A DNA stretch of 64,000 bases, taken from assembly GCF_007827595.1 (NCBI RefSeq), contig NZ_VISR01000019.1, forward strand, positions 1 to 64,000. The letters are read 5' to 3'. Position 1 is the stretch's first letter. Each line of letters starts with the position of its first letter. The position numbers were made by a program, and so were the translations under genes. A model generated the notes under the pieces. It was not told the origin of the DNA. It was given only the letters and a program-made list of their open reading frames with translations, and made no database searches. The stretch comes from Streptomyces sp. BK340 (GTDB lineage Bacteria > Actinomycetota > Actinomycetes > Streptomycetales > Streptomycetaceae). Below are positions 1 through 8,360 of the stretch, piece by piece.

Positions 1-317
1 TGATCGAGATCCGCAAGCAGAACCCCGCCTTCGGACTCGGCACCTACACCGAACTGCAGTCCTCCAACCCCGCCGTCCTCGCCTTCCTCCGCGAAGCCCC
101 CTTGTCAGAGGAGGGAGGGGACGACCTGGTGCTGTGCGTGCACAACTTCTCCCGCTTCGCACAGCCCACGGAGCTGGACCTGAGGCGGTTCGGCGGGCGG
201 CATCCGGTCGAGCTGTTCGGCGGGGTGCGGTTCCCGGCGATCGGTGAACTGCCCTACCTGCTGACCCTGGCGGGCCACGGCTTCTACTGGTTCCGGCTGC
301 GCCGGGACGCCGCGTAG
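1..317 (+). CDS. treS: Trehalose synthase (maltose alpha-D-glucosyltransferase), C-terminal part
   Basis: The gene enters from the left edge; the open frame runs from base 3 (isoleucine) to the TAG at 315-317. The visible ~104 residues carry the TreS C-terminal signature: IRKQNPAFGLGTY, LVLCVHNFSRFAQP and LPYLLTLAGHGFYWFRL, the beta-sandwich domain that follows the GH13 barrel. TreS interconverts trehalose and maltose and feeds maltose to the maltokinase encoded next. The catalytic residues lie outside the window. One oddity is a few extra residues (around APLSEEGG) where homologues I remember have a short acidic link. Identification is confident from the C-terminus and from the mak-glgB neighbours. 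Confidence 0.93.
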   Translation, partial: IEIRKQNPAFGLGTYTELQSSNPAVLAFLREAPLSEEGGDDLVLCVHNFSRFAQPTELDLRRFGGRHPVELFGGVRFPAIGELPYLLTLAGHGFYWFRLRRDAA

Positions 318-410
318 TCCGGCCGGGCGGGACGGCGGCCGGTTTCCGCCGTCCCGCCCGGGGCACCCATCAGTCACACCCCGACGATCCGGGGAAAGGA
401 CGTGACGCCC

Positions 411-1835
411 ATGGCGGATACGGTCACCCCTTCCGGTACGACTCCCACTTCCGGTCGCCTCCTCGCCTCGCTCGAACCCCTGTTGCGCGAGTGGCTGCCC
501 AGACAGCGCTGGTTCGCGGGCAAGGGCCGCCCGGTCACCGGGTTCACCCAGGTGGCGGCCACCGAACTACTGCCCCACGACGGTCGGCTGGGGCTCCACC
601 ACCTGCTCCTGCGCGCCCACCAGCCGCCCGTGCTCGGCGCCCCGGCGCACCCCGGAGACTGCTACCAGCTGCTGATAGGCGTGCGCGAGGCGCTGCCGCC
701 CCGGCTGGCGCCCGCGCTCATCGGACATGTCACCGAGGGGCCGCTCGCCGGCCGCACGGTGTACGAGGCCCTGTACGACCCCCGGCCCGCCGACGTCCTC
801 CTGGAGGCCCTGCGCACCCAGGCGCGCGTCGGCGGGCTTCGGTTCGAACGGGACCCGGACCAGGAGATCCGGGAGGGACTGGTGGCCCGTCCGATGACCG
901 GCGAGCAGTCCAACTCGTCGATCGTCTACGGCGATACGTTCATCCTGAAGCTGTTGCGCCGAGTGGTCCCCGGCGTCAACCCCGATCTGGAGATACCGCG
1001 CGCCCTGGCCCGCGAGGGCTGCGCCCGGGTGCCCGCGCCGACGGCGTGGCTGCGGACCGAGCCCCCCGACGAGGCCGGCGCGTCGTACGTCCTGGCCGTG
1101 CTCCAGCCGTTCGTGAGCGGCGCCGCCGACGGCTGGGAGCTGGCACTGCGCGAGCTGTCCAAGGGCGAGGACTTCGCCGCCGAGGCCCGGGCGCTGGGCC
1201 GGGCCACCGCCGAGGTGCACACCGCCCTCGCCCACGCCCTGCCGACGGTCACCCTGGGCCATGCCCAGCTGCGGCTGCTGGTGGACGGCATGACCGAGCG
1301 GCTGACGGCCGCCGTCCAGGCGGTGCCGGCGCTCCGGCCGTACGAGCAGGGGCTGCGCTCCGCCTATGCGGCGCTGGACGACCTGGCCGCCGAGGGGCAC
1401 ACCTGGACCGCCCAGCGCATCCACGGCGACCTGCATCTCGGCCAGTGTCTGCGCTCGCCGTCCGGCGCCTGGTCGCTGATCGACTTCGAGGGCGAACCGG
1501 CCCGGCCGCTGGCCGAACGGCGCCTGCCGCAGCCGCCGGTGCGGGACATCGCCGGGATGCTGCGCTCCTTCGACTACGCCGCCCGCTCGGCCGGCCCGTC
1601 CGCACCGGGCTGGGCCGAGCGCTGCCGGGCCGCGTACTGCTCCGGTTACGCGGAGACGGCCGGCCGCGACCCGCGCACCGACCCCGTGCTGCTGCGGGCC
1701 TACGAGACCGACAAGGCCGTCTACGAAGTCGTCTACGAAGCCCGCCACCGCCCCGACTGGCTGCCCGTACCCCTTGCCGCGGTCCGCCGCCTCGCCACGT
1801 CCGACCCGACCCTCGCCCGGGAGACCCGTCCGTGA
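411..1835 (+). CDS. mak: Maltokinase (ATP-dependent maltose 1-kinase)
   Basis: About 474 residues, the usual size for actinobacterial Mak/Pep2. It phosphorylates maltose made by TreS to maltose 1-phosphate, the donor for GlgE. The N-terminal cap begins near LPRQRWFAGKGRPV. The C-terminal lobe has the aminoglycoside-phosphotransferase-like catalytic loop HGDLHLGQCL at about residues 337-346 and the metal-binding DFEGEP near 358. I prefer ATG 411 over the upstream GTG 402 because AAGGA (396-400) is 10 nt from the ATG but only 1 nt from the GTG. The stop overlaps the glgB start by 4 nt (GTGA), so the two are probably translationally coupled. Confidence 0.93.
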   Translation: MADTVTPSGTTPTSGRLLASLEPLLREWLPRQRWFAGKGRPVTGFTQVAATELLPHDGRLGLHHLLLRAHQPPVLGAPAHPGDCYQLLIGVREALPPRLAPALIGHVTEGPLAGRTVYEALYDPRPADVLLEALRTQARVGGLRFERDPDQEIREGLVARPMTGEQSNSSIVYGDTFILKLLRRVVPGVNPDLEIPRALAREGCARVPAPTAWLRTEPPDEAGASYVLAVLQPFVSGAADGWELALRELSKGEDFAAEARALGRATAEVHTALAHALPTVTLGHAQLRLLVDGMTERLTAAVQAVPALRPYEQGLRSAYAALDDLAAEGHTWTAQRIHGDLHLGQCLRSPSGAWSLIDFEGEPARPLAERRLPQPPVRDIAGMLRSFDYAARSAGPSAPGWAERCRAAYCSGYAETAGRDPRTDPVLLRAYETDKAVYEVVYEARHRPDWLPVPLAAVRRLATSDPTLARETRP

Positions 1836-4327
1836 CGTCCAAGAAGCCTGCCACCTCGAAGAACGACAAGTCCGGCACCAGCAAGGCCGAGCAGAGCAGA
1901 GAGGAGAAGAGCACGACCGAGCAGGCCAGGGCCCCGAAGAAGGCCGCGGCCAAGAAGACCGCAGCCAAGAAGGTCACGGCCAGAAAGGCCCCGGCGAAAA
2001 CGGGCACGGCCAAAGCGGGCACGGCCAAGAGGACCGGTGCCGCCGGGAAGTCCGGTTCTGCCGCGAAGAGCGGTTCCGTCACCGTCCCGCGCGCCCGCAA
2101 GCCCGAACCGCCCGCCCGGGAGCGCCCTGCCGAGGTCGCCGTCTCCCCCGCGCTCGACGCCCACGACCGTGAGCGGCTGCTGCACGGCGTCCACCACGAC
2201 CCGCACTCCGTCCTCGGCGCCCACCCGGTCCCGGGCGGGATCGCCTTCCGCGCCTTCCGGCCCTACGCGCAGGCGGTCACCGTGGTCTCCGGCGACCTGC
2301 GGGCCGACCTGCACGACGACGGGGACGGCTTCTTCTCCGGGCTGCTCCCGCTCTCCGAGGTCCCCGCCCACCGGCTGCTGGTGACGTACGACGGCACCGT
2401 CCACGAGACCGAGGACGCCTACCGTTTCCTGCCCACGCTCGGCGAACTGGACCTGCACCTGATCGGCGAGGGCCGGCACGAGCAGCTGTGGCGGGTGCTC
2501 GGCGCGCACGTCCTGACCCACCAGGGCGTGACCGGGACCCGGTTCTCGGTGTGGGCACCGAACGCGCGGGGTGTGCGCGTAGCGGGGAACTTCAACTTCT
2601 GGGACGCCGGCGGGCACGCGATGCGCTCGCTCGGCTCCTCGGGGGTGTGGGAGCTCTTCGTGCCCGGCATCGGCGAGGGCGAGCTGTACAAGTTCGAGAT
2701 CACCCGCCCGGACGGCTCGCGCACCCTGCGGGCCGATCCGCTGGCCCGCCGTACCGAGGTCCCGCCCGCCACCTCGTCGGTCGTGCACGCCTCGCACCAC
2801 GAGTGGGGCGACGCGGAGTGGATGGCCCACCGCGCCGACACCCCCGTGCACGAGGCACCGCTGTCCGTGTACGAGGTCCATCTGGCCTCCTGGCGTCCCG
2901 GCCTGACGTACCGCCAGCTGGCCGAACAACTCCCTGCCTACGTCACGGAGATGGGCTTCACGCACGTGGAGCTGATGCCGGTGGCCGAGCACCCCTTCGG
3001 CGGCTCCTGGGGCTACCAGGTCACCGGCTTCTACGCCCCGACGGCCCGGCTCGGCACCCCGGACGACTTCAAGTACCTGGTGGACCGGCTGCACCAGGCC
3101 GGCATCGGTGTCCTGATGGACTGGGTGCCGGCGCACTTCCCGCGGGACGACTGGGCGCTGGCCGAGTTCGACGGGCGCCCGCTGTACGAGCACCACGATC
3201 CGCTGCGGGCCGCGCACCCCGACTGGGGCACCCTGGAGTTCGACTTCGGCCGTCGCGAGGTGCGCAACTTCCTGGTGGCGAACGCCGTGTTCTGGTGCGA
3301 GGAGTTCCACATCGACGGGCTGCGGGTGGACGCCGTCGCCTCCATGCTCTACCTCGACTACTCGCGCGAGCCCGGCCAGTGGACGCCCAACGAGCACGGC
3401 GGCCGGGAGAACCTGGACGCGGTGGCCTTCCTGCAGGAGATGAACGCCACCGTCTACCGGCGCTGCCCCGGGGTGGTGACCATCGCGGAGGAGTCCACGG
3501 CCTGGGACGGGGTCACCCGCCCCACCCACCACAGGGGTCCGAGCGGCTTCGGCGGTCTGGGCTTCGGTCTGAAGTGGAACATGGGCTGGATGCACGACTC
3601 GCTCCAGTACATGAGCCACGACCCCGTCCACCGCAGGTACCACCACCACGAGATGACCTTCTCGATGGTGTACGCGTACAGCGAGAACTACGTGCTGCCG
3701 ATCTCCCACGACGAGGTCGTGCACGGCAAGCGGTCCCTCGTCTCGAAGATGCCGGGCGACTGGTGGCAGCAGCGCGCGGGCCACCGCGCCTACCTCGGCT
3801 TCATGTGGGCCCACCCCGGCAAGCAACTGCTCTTCATGGGGCAGGAGTTCGCCCAGGGCGCCGAGTGGTCCGAGGCGCACGGCCCGGACTGGTGGCTGCT
3901 CGACCCGTCGTACGGCGCGGAGGCGGACCACCGGGGCGTCCGGGACCTGGTGCGCGACCTGAACGCCGGCTACCGCGCCGCCCCGGCCCTGTGGCAGCGC
4001 GACACCGATCCGGCGGGCTTCCAATGGCTCACGGGGGACGCGGCGGACGACAACGTCTTCGCGTTCCTGCGTCACGCCGCCGACGGCACCCCGCTGCTGG
4101 CCGTCTCCCATCTGGCCCCCGTGGTCCGCCACGACTACCGCATCGGCGTCCCCGAGGACGTCCCGGCCTGGCTGGAGGTCCTGAACACCGACGCGGCCCG
4201 CTACGGCGGCAGCGACGTGGTCCACCCCGACCCGGTCAAACCGGAGCCGCCGGGCGCCCACGGACGTCCGGCGAGCATCCGGCTCACCCTGCCTCCGCTG
4301 GCCACGGTATGGCTGCGGCCGGCCTAG
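1832..4327 (+). CDS. glgB: 1,4-alpha-glucan branching enzyme with Lys/Ala-rich N-terminal tail
   Basis: 831 residues, longer than typical GlgB (~730) because of a ~100-residue N-terminal extension rich in K, A, T and P (KKAAAKKTAAKK type), like a histone H1 tail. Then follow an N-terminal beta domain, a CBM48 domain and the GH13 barrel with DWVPAHF (~430), the nucleophile in GLRVDAVASM (~496), the acid/base in IAEESTAWDG (~551) and PISHDEVVHGK (~624). The enzyme makes alpha-1,6 branches and completes the TreS-Mak-GlgE-GlgB route. GTG 1832 overlaps the mak stop. The TAG stop lies inside a CTAG that flanks a MITE-like insertion, so the original 3' end may have been altered. Confidence 0.95.
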   Translation: MTSKKPATSKNDKSGTSKAEQSREEKSTTEQARAPKKAAAKKTAAKKVTARKAPAKTGTAKAGTAKRTGAAGKSGSAAKSGSVTVPRARKPEPPARERPAEVAVSPALDAHDRERLLHGVHHDPHSVLGAHPVPGGIAFRAFRPYAQAVTVVSGDLRADLHDDGDGFFSGLLPLSEVPAHRLLVTYDGTVHETEDAYRFLPTLGELDLHLIGEGRHEQLWRVLGAHVLTHQGVTGTRFSVWAPNARGVRVAGNFNFWDAGGHAMRSLGSSGVWELFVPGIGEGELYKFEITRPDGSRTLRADPLARRTEVPPATSSVVHASHHEWGDAEWMAHRADTPVHEAPLSVYEVHLASWRPGLTYRQLAEQLPAYVTEMGFTHVELMPVAEHPFGGSWGYQVTGFYAPTARLGTPDDFKYLVDRLHQAGIGVLMDWVPAHFPRDDWALAEFDGRPLYEHHDPLRAAHPDWGTLEFDFGRREVRNFLVANAVFWCEEFHIDGLRVDAVASMLYLDYSREPGQWTPNEHGGRENLDAVAFLQEMNATVYRRCPGVVTIAEESTAWDGVTRPTHHRGPSGFGGLGFGLKWNMGWMHDSLQYMSHDPVHRRYHHHEMTFSMVYAYSENYVLPISHDEVVHGKRSLVSKMPGDWWQQRAGHRAYLGFMWAHPGKQLLFMGQEFAQGAEWSEAHGPDWWLLDPSYGAEADHRGVRDLVRDLNAGYRAAPALWQRDTDPAGFQWLTGDAADDNVFAFLRHAADGTPLLAVSHLAPVVRHDYRIGVPEDVPAWLEVLNTDAARYGGSDVVHPDPVKPEPPGAHGRPASIRLTLPPLATVWLRPA

Positions 4328-4440
4328 GCCCTGTCGTCAAATTCCCGTCTGCCCCACGACGCCTGGCACGCACTCTCGCCGCACCGGGCGCCGCGAGGCC
4401 GCCCTTCGGGCGACGACGGGAATTTGACGACAGGACCTAG
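4324..4440. mobile_element. MITE-like element with 22-bp terminal inverted repeats and CTAG duplication
   Basis: A 109-bp unit (4328-4436) has 22-bp ends that match with one mismatch. Both arms contain CCTGTCGTCAAATTCCCGTC (left 4330-4349, right arm reverse complement 4415-4434). It is bounded on both sides by CTAG (4324-4327 and 4437-4440), consistent with a 4-bp target duplication. CTAG (YTAR) targets are known for IS5-family elements, so a non-autonomous derivative of such an element is likely. There is no ORF inside. The left CTAG provides the glgB stop codon. The element may also act as a transcription terminator between glgB and the convergent CAP gene. Confidence 0.8.
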
Positions 4441-4449
4441 CGGGCCGCG

Positions 4450-4929
4450 TCACCCGGGCGACGCGAAGACCTGGACGGCGTAGTCGCCGCTGACGGCGAC
4501 GCCGGTGTCCTTGAAGCTGCAGTTCACGATGTTGCCGCGGTGGCCCGAGCTGTTCATCCAGCCGTCGACGATCGTCTTGGCGTCCGTGGTCCCCCAGGAC
4601 ATGTTCTCCGCCGACGGCCCCGCGTTGTAGCCGGCGTCCTTGATGCGCTGGGTGTAACTGGAGCCGTCGGAACCGGTGTGGTTGGTCAGGTGGTTCTTGC
4701 TCGCGTCGTCCGCGAACGTCTGGGCGGCCTTGGTCAGCTGTGCGTTCTCCTGCAGGGCGGGACAGTTGGCCTTGGACCGCTCGGCGTTGATCAGCTGCAG
4801 GATCTCGCCGGACGAGGCGGCGGGGGCGAGGGTCACCGCGGCCCCGGCGCCGGCCGCTCCGGCGAACAGCAGGGGGGCCGCGCAGGCGGCGGCGCACAGA
4901 CGGCGTATGAGTGTGGTCGTGGTCCGCAT
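4450..4929 (-). CDS. Secreted CAP/SCP-domain protein
   Basis: 159 residues starting at ATG 4929 (MRTTTTLIRRL), preceded by GAAGG. A signal peptide with Arg-rich start and Ala-rich core ending near AGAAVTLAP is followed by a single CAP (SCP/PR-1) domain: the N-terminal helix EILQLINAERSKANCPAL, then HTGSDGSSYTQRIKDAGY, SAENMSWG and GWMNSSGHRGNI. The His, Glu and HRxN-type residues of the CAP cavity are present, and two cysteines could pair. The function of bacterial CAP proteins is mostly unknown; an extracellular location is expected. It is transcribed away from helD and converges on glgB. Confidence 0.88.
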   Translation of the reverse strand: MRTTTTLIRRLCAAACAAPLLFAGAAGAGAAVTLAPAASSGEILQLINAERSKANCPALQENAQLTKAAQTFADDASKNHLTNHTGSDGSSYTQRIKDAGYNAGPSAENMSWGTTDAKTIVDGWMNSSGHRGNIVNCSFKDTGVAVSGDYAVQVFASPG

Positions 4930-5168
4930 GGAAATGCCTTCGTTCGGAAGTGGCGGCGAGAAATCCCCCCGGAACTCCGTGAGATGTGTGAAGGGTTCGC
5001 GCGGTGGCACGGACACGGCAAGCGAGCGCCCGCAGAACCCTGGGTCACCGGCGGTTCCTCGGAAGGTGCCCGGCGCCTGCGCTCGTACCTGTCCACCGTA
5101 CGCCCGTCACGGTGGACCCACGAGTCCGGCGGCCGGGACACCACCTGTCACCTCCCGCTGTCTGCGCG

Positions 5169-7433
5169 TTACCCGAAGGCCTCGGCCAGCGCCTTCGGCA
5201 ACCCCTTCGTGTGCACCACGCCCAGTCGCTGCGTGGCCCTGGTCAGGGCCACGTACAGGTCGCTGGTGCCGTACCGCCTGGGTTCGACCACCAGGACGGA
5301 GTCGAATTCGAGCCCCTTGGACTGGCGCGGGTCGAGCAGGACGACCTTCCGCGTCAGGTCGGGTTCGGCACCCGCGGTGACGCCGTCCAGCCGGACCGTC
5401 AGCCGGCGGTGCAGTTCACGCGGGGCGATCACCGCCAACCGTCCCTCCACCGGGGTCAGTTCGGCGACGGCCTCGGCCACCGCGCCGGGCAGATCGTCGC
5501 CCGCGTCCCACACCCGGGGCCGTACCCCCGTGGAGCGGACCGAGCCCGGGGGCTCGAACTCCGGGTTCTCGGCGCGGACCACGGCCGCGGCCAGGTCCAT
5601 GACCTCGGACGGGGTGCGGTAGTTGACGCCCAGCCGGGTGTGCTCCCAGCGGTCCTCGACATACGGCTCGAGGATGTCGGCCCAGGAGCCGACACCCGCC
5701 GGCTCCGCCGTCTGGGCCGGATCACCGACCAGGGTCATCGAGCGGGTGGGGCTGCGCCGCATGAGCAGCCGCCACGCCATCGGCGACAGCTCCTGTGCCT
5801 CGTCGACGATGATGTGCCCGAACGCCCAGGTCCGGTCGGCCGCGGCCCGCTCGGCGGCGCTGCGGTGGTCCGCCTCCTCGTGGCGCTCGGCGAACCGCTC
5901 GGCGTCGATGATGTCGTGGGCGGACAGGACCTCGGAGGCTTCGGGGTCACCGTCCTCCTTGTCCTCGAACTCGTAGGTGCGGGAGGCGTAGGAGACGTCG
6001 AGCACGCCCTGCGCGTAGGCCACCTGTGTCTCCCGCTCGCGCTCCGCCCGCGCCCGCGCCCACCGCTCGTCCACGCCGAGCAGCTCGGCCGCCTCGTCCA
6101 GCAGCGGTACGTCCGACACGGTCCATTCCCGGGTCACCGGCCGGCGGATGGCGGCCGCGTCGTCGTCGGAGACGTAGCCCATCGGGTCGGCCAGGAAGTC
6201 CGCGACCAGGCGCTGCGGCGTCAGGCGCGGCCACAGCTGGTCGATGGCCGCCCAGACCTCGGGGTTCTCGGCCAGCTCGTCGCGGATCTGGGTGACGTCG
6301 GAGGCGTCCAGCAGGCTGCTGCCGTCGTACGGGTCGGTGCCCACGCGCTCGGCGTACAGCTCGGTGAGTGTGTTGAGGATGTGGCCCTCGAAGTACTCCC
6401 GGGCCACGTTGTGCGGCAGCTTGGCGGCGCGGGTGCGCTCGCGGGCGACCTTCACCAGGCCGTCGTCGAGCATCAGGATCTCGCGGTCGTGCTCGATCGC
6501 GATCACCGGATCGGGCAGCGACTGCCAGTCCTGCACGACCTCGGCGAGTACGGCCGCCATGTCGGCGCGGCCCTTCACCGCGGCCGCTTCCCGGCCGTCG
6601 GCCGCCGTCGCCCGCACACCGGGGAACAGCTCGCCGACGGTGGCCAGCAGCACTCCGGTCTCGCCGAGGGAGGGCAGCACCTCACCGATGTAGCCGAGGA
6701 AGGCCGGGTTGGGTCCGACGATGAGGACCGCACGGCGGGCCAGCAGCTCCCGGTGTTCGTAGAGGAGGTACGCCGCCCGGTGCAGCGCGACCGCCGTCTT
6801 GCCGGTGCCGGGGCCGCCCTCGACGACCAGCACCCCGCGGTGCGGCGCCCGGATGATGCGGTCCTGGTCGGCCTGGATGGTCTGCACGATGTCGCCCATC
6901 CGGCCGGTGCGCGCCGAGTTGAGCGCGGCCAGCAGCACGGCGTCCCCGGTCGGATCCTCGTGACCGGTGCGGGTGGCGTCGCCGAGGTCCAGGATCTCGT
7001 CGTGCAGCGAGGTCACCGTCCGGTCCTGGGTGGCGATGTGCCGGCGGCGGCGCAGGCCCATCGGGGTGTGACCGGTGGCCAGATAGAAGGGCCGGGCGAC
7101 GTCGGCCCGCCAGTCGATGAGGACGGGTGTGTGTTCTGCGTCGTCCTCGCGCAGCCCGATCCGGCCGATGTGGTGGACCGTGCCGTCGGCCAGGTCGATC
7201 CGGCCGAAGCAGAGCGAGCCGTCGACGGCGTTCAGCGCGGCGAGCAGGCCCGAGCGCTCGGCGACCAGGATGTCCCGCTCCAGCCGGGCCTGCATGGGCT
7301 TGTCGCCCTGGGCGAGCGCGTCCGCGACCGAGGTCTCGGCCTCGCCGAGCAGCACGTCCACGCGCGCGTACAGTCCGTCGATGAATTCCTGTTCGTGGCG
7401 CAATTCATCGTCTGGAAATTCGGTGTTTGACAA
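5169..7433 (-). CDS. helD: HelD-family RNA polymerase-associated helicase-like ATPase
   Basis: 754 residues with the HelD layout. An N-terminal coiled region (DELRHEQEFIDGLYARVDVLL) of the type that inserts into RNA polymerase precedes an SF1 UvrD-like core split by an insertion. Walker A GGPGTGKT is near residue 205, Walker B IIVDEAQELSP near 540, LVGDPAQT near 570, and LYVALTRATQRLGV near 728. HelD proteins release stalled polymerase from DNA using ATP; some actinobacterial relatives (HelR) confer rifamycin tolerance. The start is TTG 7433 with GGGAG 5-6 nt upstream. No rifamycin-associated element was recognised upstream, which favours HelD over HelR. Its start overlaps a strong opposite-strand promoter. 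Confidence 0.9.
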   Translation of the reverse strand: MSNTEFPDDELRHEQEFIDGLYARVDVLLGEAETSVADALAQGDKPMQARLERDILVAERSGLLAALNAVDGSLCFGRIDLADGTVHHIGRIGLREDDAEHTPVLIDWRADVARPFYLATGHTPMGLRRRRHIATQDRTVTSLHDEILDLGDATRTGHEDPTGDAVLLAALNSARTGRMGDIVQTIQADQDRIIRAPHRGVLVVEGGPGTGKTAVALHRAAYLLYEHRELLARRAVLIVGPNPAFLGYIGEVLPSLGETGVLLATVGELFPGVRATAADGREAAAVKGRADMAAVLAEVVQDWQSLPDPVIAIEHDREILMLDDGLVKVARERTRAAKLPHNVAREYFEGHILNTLTELYAERVGTDPYDGSSLLDASDVTQIRDELAENPEVWAAIDQLWPRLTPQRLVADFLADPMGYVSDDDAAAIRRPVTREWTVSDVPLLDEAAELLGVDERWARARAERERETQVAYAQGVLDVSYASRTYEFEDKEDGDPEASEVLSAHDIIDAERFAERHEEADHRSAAERAAADRTWAFGHIIVDEAQELSPMAWRLLMRRSPTRSMTLVGDPAQTAEPAGVGSWADILEPYVEDRWEHTRLGVNYRTPSEVMDLAAAVVRAENPEFEPPGSVRSTGVRPRVWDAGDDLPGAVAEAVAELTPVEGRLAVIAPRELHRRLTVRLDGVTAGAEPDLTRKVVLLDPRQSKGLEFDSVLVVEPRRYGTSDLYVALTRATQRLGVVHTKGLPKALAEAFG

Positions 7434-7456
7434 TTCCGCTCCCGCCCGGATATACT
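7427..7456 (+). promoter_or_regulatory. Consensus housekeeping promoter for a small RNA
   Basis: TTGACA (7427-7432), an 18-nt spacer, then TATACT (7451-7456). This is the closest match to the sigma-70/HrdB consensus that I noticed in the window. It points rightward, opposite to helD, and its -35 box lies in the first codons of helD. No ORF follows, but a strong terminator lies about 70 nt downstream of the -10. Confidence 0.75.
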
Positions 7457-7462
7457 GTGCTC

Positions 7463-7556
7463 ACTGAACTTCTCCGCGACCATTCCGAATTGAAGTCGCG
7501 AACCACTGAATATACGCACAGAAATCCCCCGAGCGCAATTGCTCGGGGGATTTTTC
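7463..7556 (+). ncRNA. Putative ~94-nt small RNA between helD and trxA
   Basis: This is inferred from a consensus promoter (7427-7456) and a canonical intrinsic terminator (7523-7555) spaced for a transcript starting near 7463. The body contains an internal inverted repeat CGCGAC (7475-7480) / GTCGCG (7495-7500) with a 14-nt loop, then a single-stranded linker and the terminator stem. I see no convincing start codon with ribosome binding site. It is divergent from helD and convergent with trxA. I do not recognise an Rfam family in it. The alternative is a stray promoter with no functional product. Confidence 0.6.
7523..7555 (+). terminator. Rho-independent terminator
   Basis: A perfect 12-bp stem AATCCCCCGAGC / GCTCGGGGGATT with a 6-nt loop (GCAATT) is followed by further T residues on the + strand (T tract 7551-7555). 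On the minus strand it lies just after trxA, so it could also stop that transcript, but the T tract is much better on the + strand. Confidence 0.85.
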
Positions 7557-7585
7557 GTGGCCCGTCCCGCTTTACCGCCCTGGCG

Positions 7586-7918
7586 TCACAGCACGTCGCC
7601 CAGCTCCTCCAGCAGCCGCCGCTTGGGCCGGGCCCCCACCATCGACCGCACCGGCTCACCGTCCCGGAAGACCATGAGGGTCGGCGTGGACAGCACGCCG
7701 TATGCGACCGTCGTCTGCGGATTGCGGTCCACGTCCAGCTGGACGATCTTCAGCCGGTCGCCCTCCTCGAAGGCGATGTCCTTCAGCACGGGCGCCAACT
7801 GCCGGCACGGCCCGCACCAGTCGGCGGTGAACTGCACCAGCACCGGAAGGTCCGCGCCGATCACCTCCGCCGCGAAGTCCGCGTCCGTCACCTCGGCCAG
7901 TCCGCTCACCAAACTCAC
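7586..7918 (-). CDS. trxA: Thioredoxin
   Basis: 110 residues, the size of a single thioredoxin domain. The active site is WCGPC (FTADWCGPCRQLAP), and the cis-proline loop is YGVLSTPTLMVF. It is a cytosolic disulfide reductase. GTG 7918 is chosen because it overlaps the upstream MerR gene by GTGA and has GGGAGG 8-9 nt upstream; a longer start at 7942 would overlap MerR by 28 nt. Coupling to a cysteine-containing MerR regulator suggests redox- or metal-linked control. Downstream it faces the putative small RNA and its terminator. Confidence 0.93.
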   Translation of the reverse strand: MSLVSGLAEVTDADFAAEVIGADLPVLVQFTADWCGPCRQLAPVLKDIAFEEGDRLKIVQLDVDRNPQTTVAYGVLSTPTLMVFRDGEPVRSMVGARPKRRLLEELGDVL

Positions 7919-8343
7919 CGCGTCAGCCCTCCCAGTTCGCATGCCGGTTCCGGACCTCCCGGAACCCGCGCCTCGGCGGCCAGCTCGTCCCGGGCCTCCT
8001 CGGCCCGCCGCAACTGCCCCGCGACCTGCTCCCGCACCGCCGTCAGCTGTCCGATGAGCGCGTCCAGCTCGTCCAGCTTGCGCCGGTAGACCACGAGGGA
8101 CGCCGGGCAGGAGTCGCCCTCCGGGTGCCCGGACCGCAGGCAGTCCACGAACGGCCGCGTCTCCTCCAGGTCGAACCCGAAGTCCTGCAGCGTCCGGATC
8201 TGCCGGAGCAGCCTGACGTCGGCCTCGTCGTAGGTGCGGTGTCCCTTGTCGTCGCGCCGGGCGGGCAGCAGCCCCCGTGCCTCGTAGTAGCGCAGGGTGC
8301 GGGTGGTGGTCCCGGCCCGTGCGGCCAGCTCGCCGATTCGCAT
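7915..8343 (-). CDS. MerR-family transcriptional regulator
   Basis: 142 residues from ATG 8343 (MRIGELAARAG). The N-terminal winged helix-turn-helix is typical: TTTRTLRYYEARGLL, HRTYDEADVRLLRQIR. It continues into a coiled-coil dimer helix (DELDALIGQLTAVREQV). Two cysteines sit between them (VDCLRSG and GDSCPAS), where metal- or redox-sensing MerR proteins carry their ligands, but the spacing matches no sensor I can name. No Shine-Dalgarno is visible, so the mRNA may be leaderless. It is coupled to trxA, which it probably regulates. Confidence 0.88.
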   Translation of the reverse strand: MRIGELAARAGTTTRTLRYYEARGLLPARRDDKGHRTYDEADVRLLRQIRTLQDFGFDLEETRPFVDCLRSGHPEGDSCPASLVVYRRKLDELDALIGQLTAVREQVAGQLRRAEEARDELAAEARVPGGPEPACELGGLTR

Positions 8344-8360
8344 GTCCACGACCGTAGGTG

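Noticed and set aside
402..410. GTG start for maltokinase
   Set aside because: The AAGGA ribosome binding site ends only 1 nt before it; ATG 411 has workable spacing.
491..1831. Long frame extending glgB upstream through mak
   Set aside because: The sequence overlaps mak in another frame and has random Pro/Arg/Gly composition; GTG 1832 with a GTGA overlap is the natural start.
1733..4261. 842-codon frame antisense to glgB
   Set aside because: It lies entirely opposite a conserved enzyme gene and shows only Val/Gly/Arg-rich shadow composition.
7455..7495. Sigma-R type promoter (GGAAT ... GTT) for helD on the minus strand
   Set aside because: GGAAT is present, but the spacing and the second element (GTG after 17 nt) do not match well enough.
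7434..7600. Rifamycin-associated element upstream of helD
   Set aside because: I found no matching inverted repeat of the known type in the upstream region.
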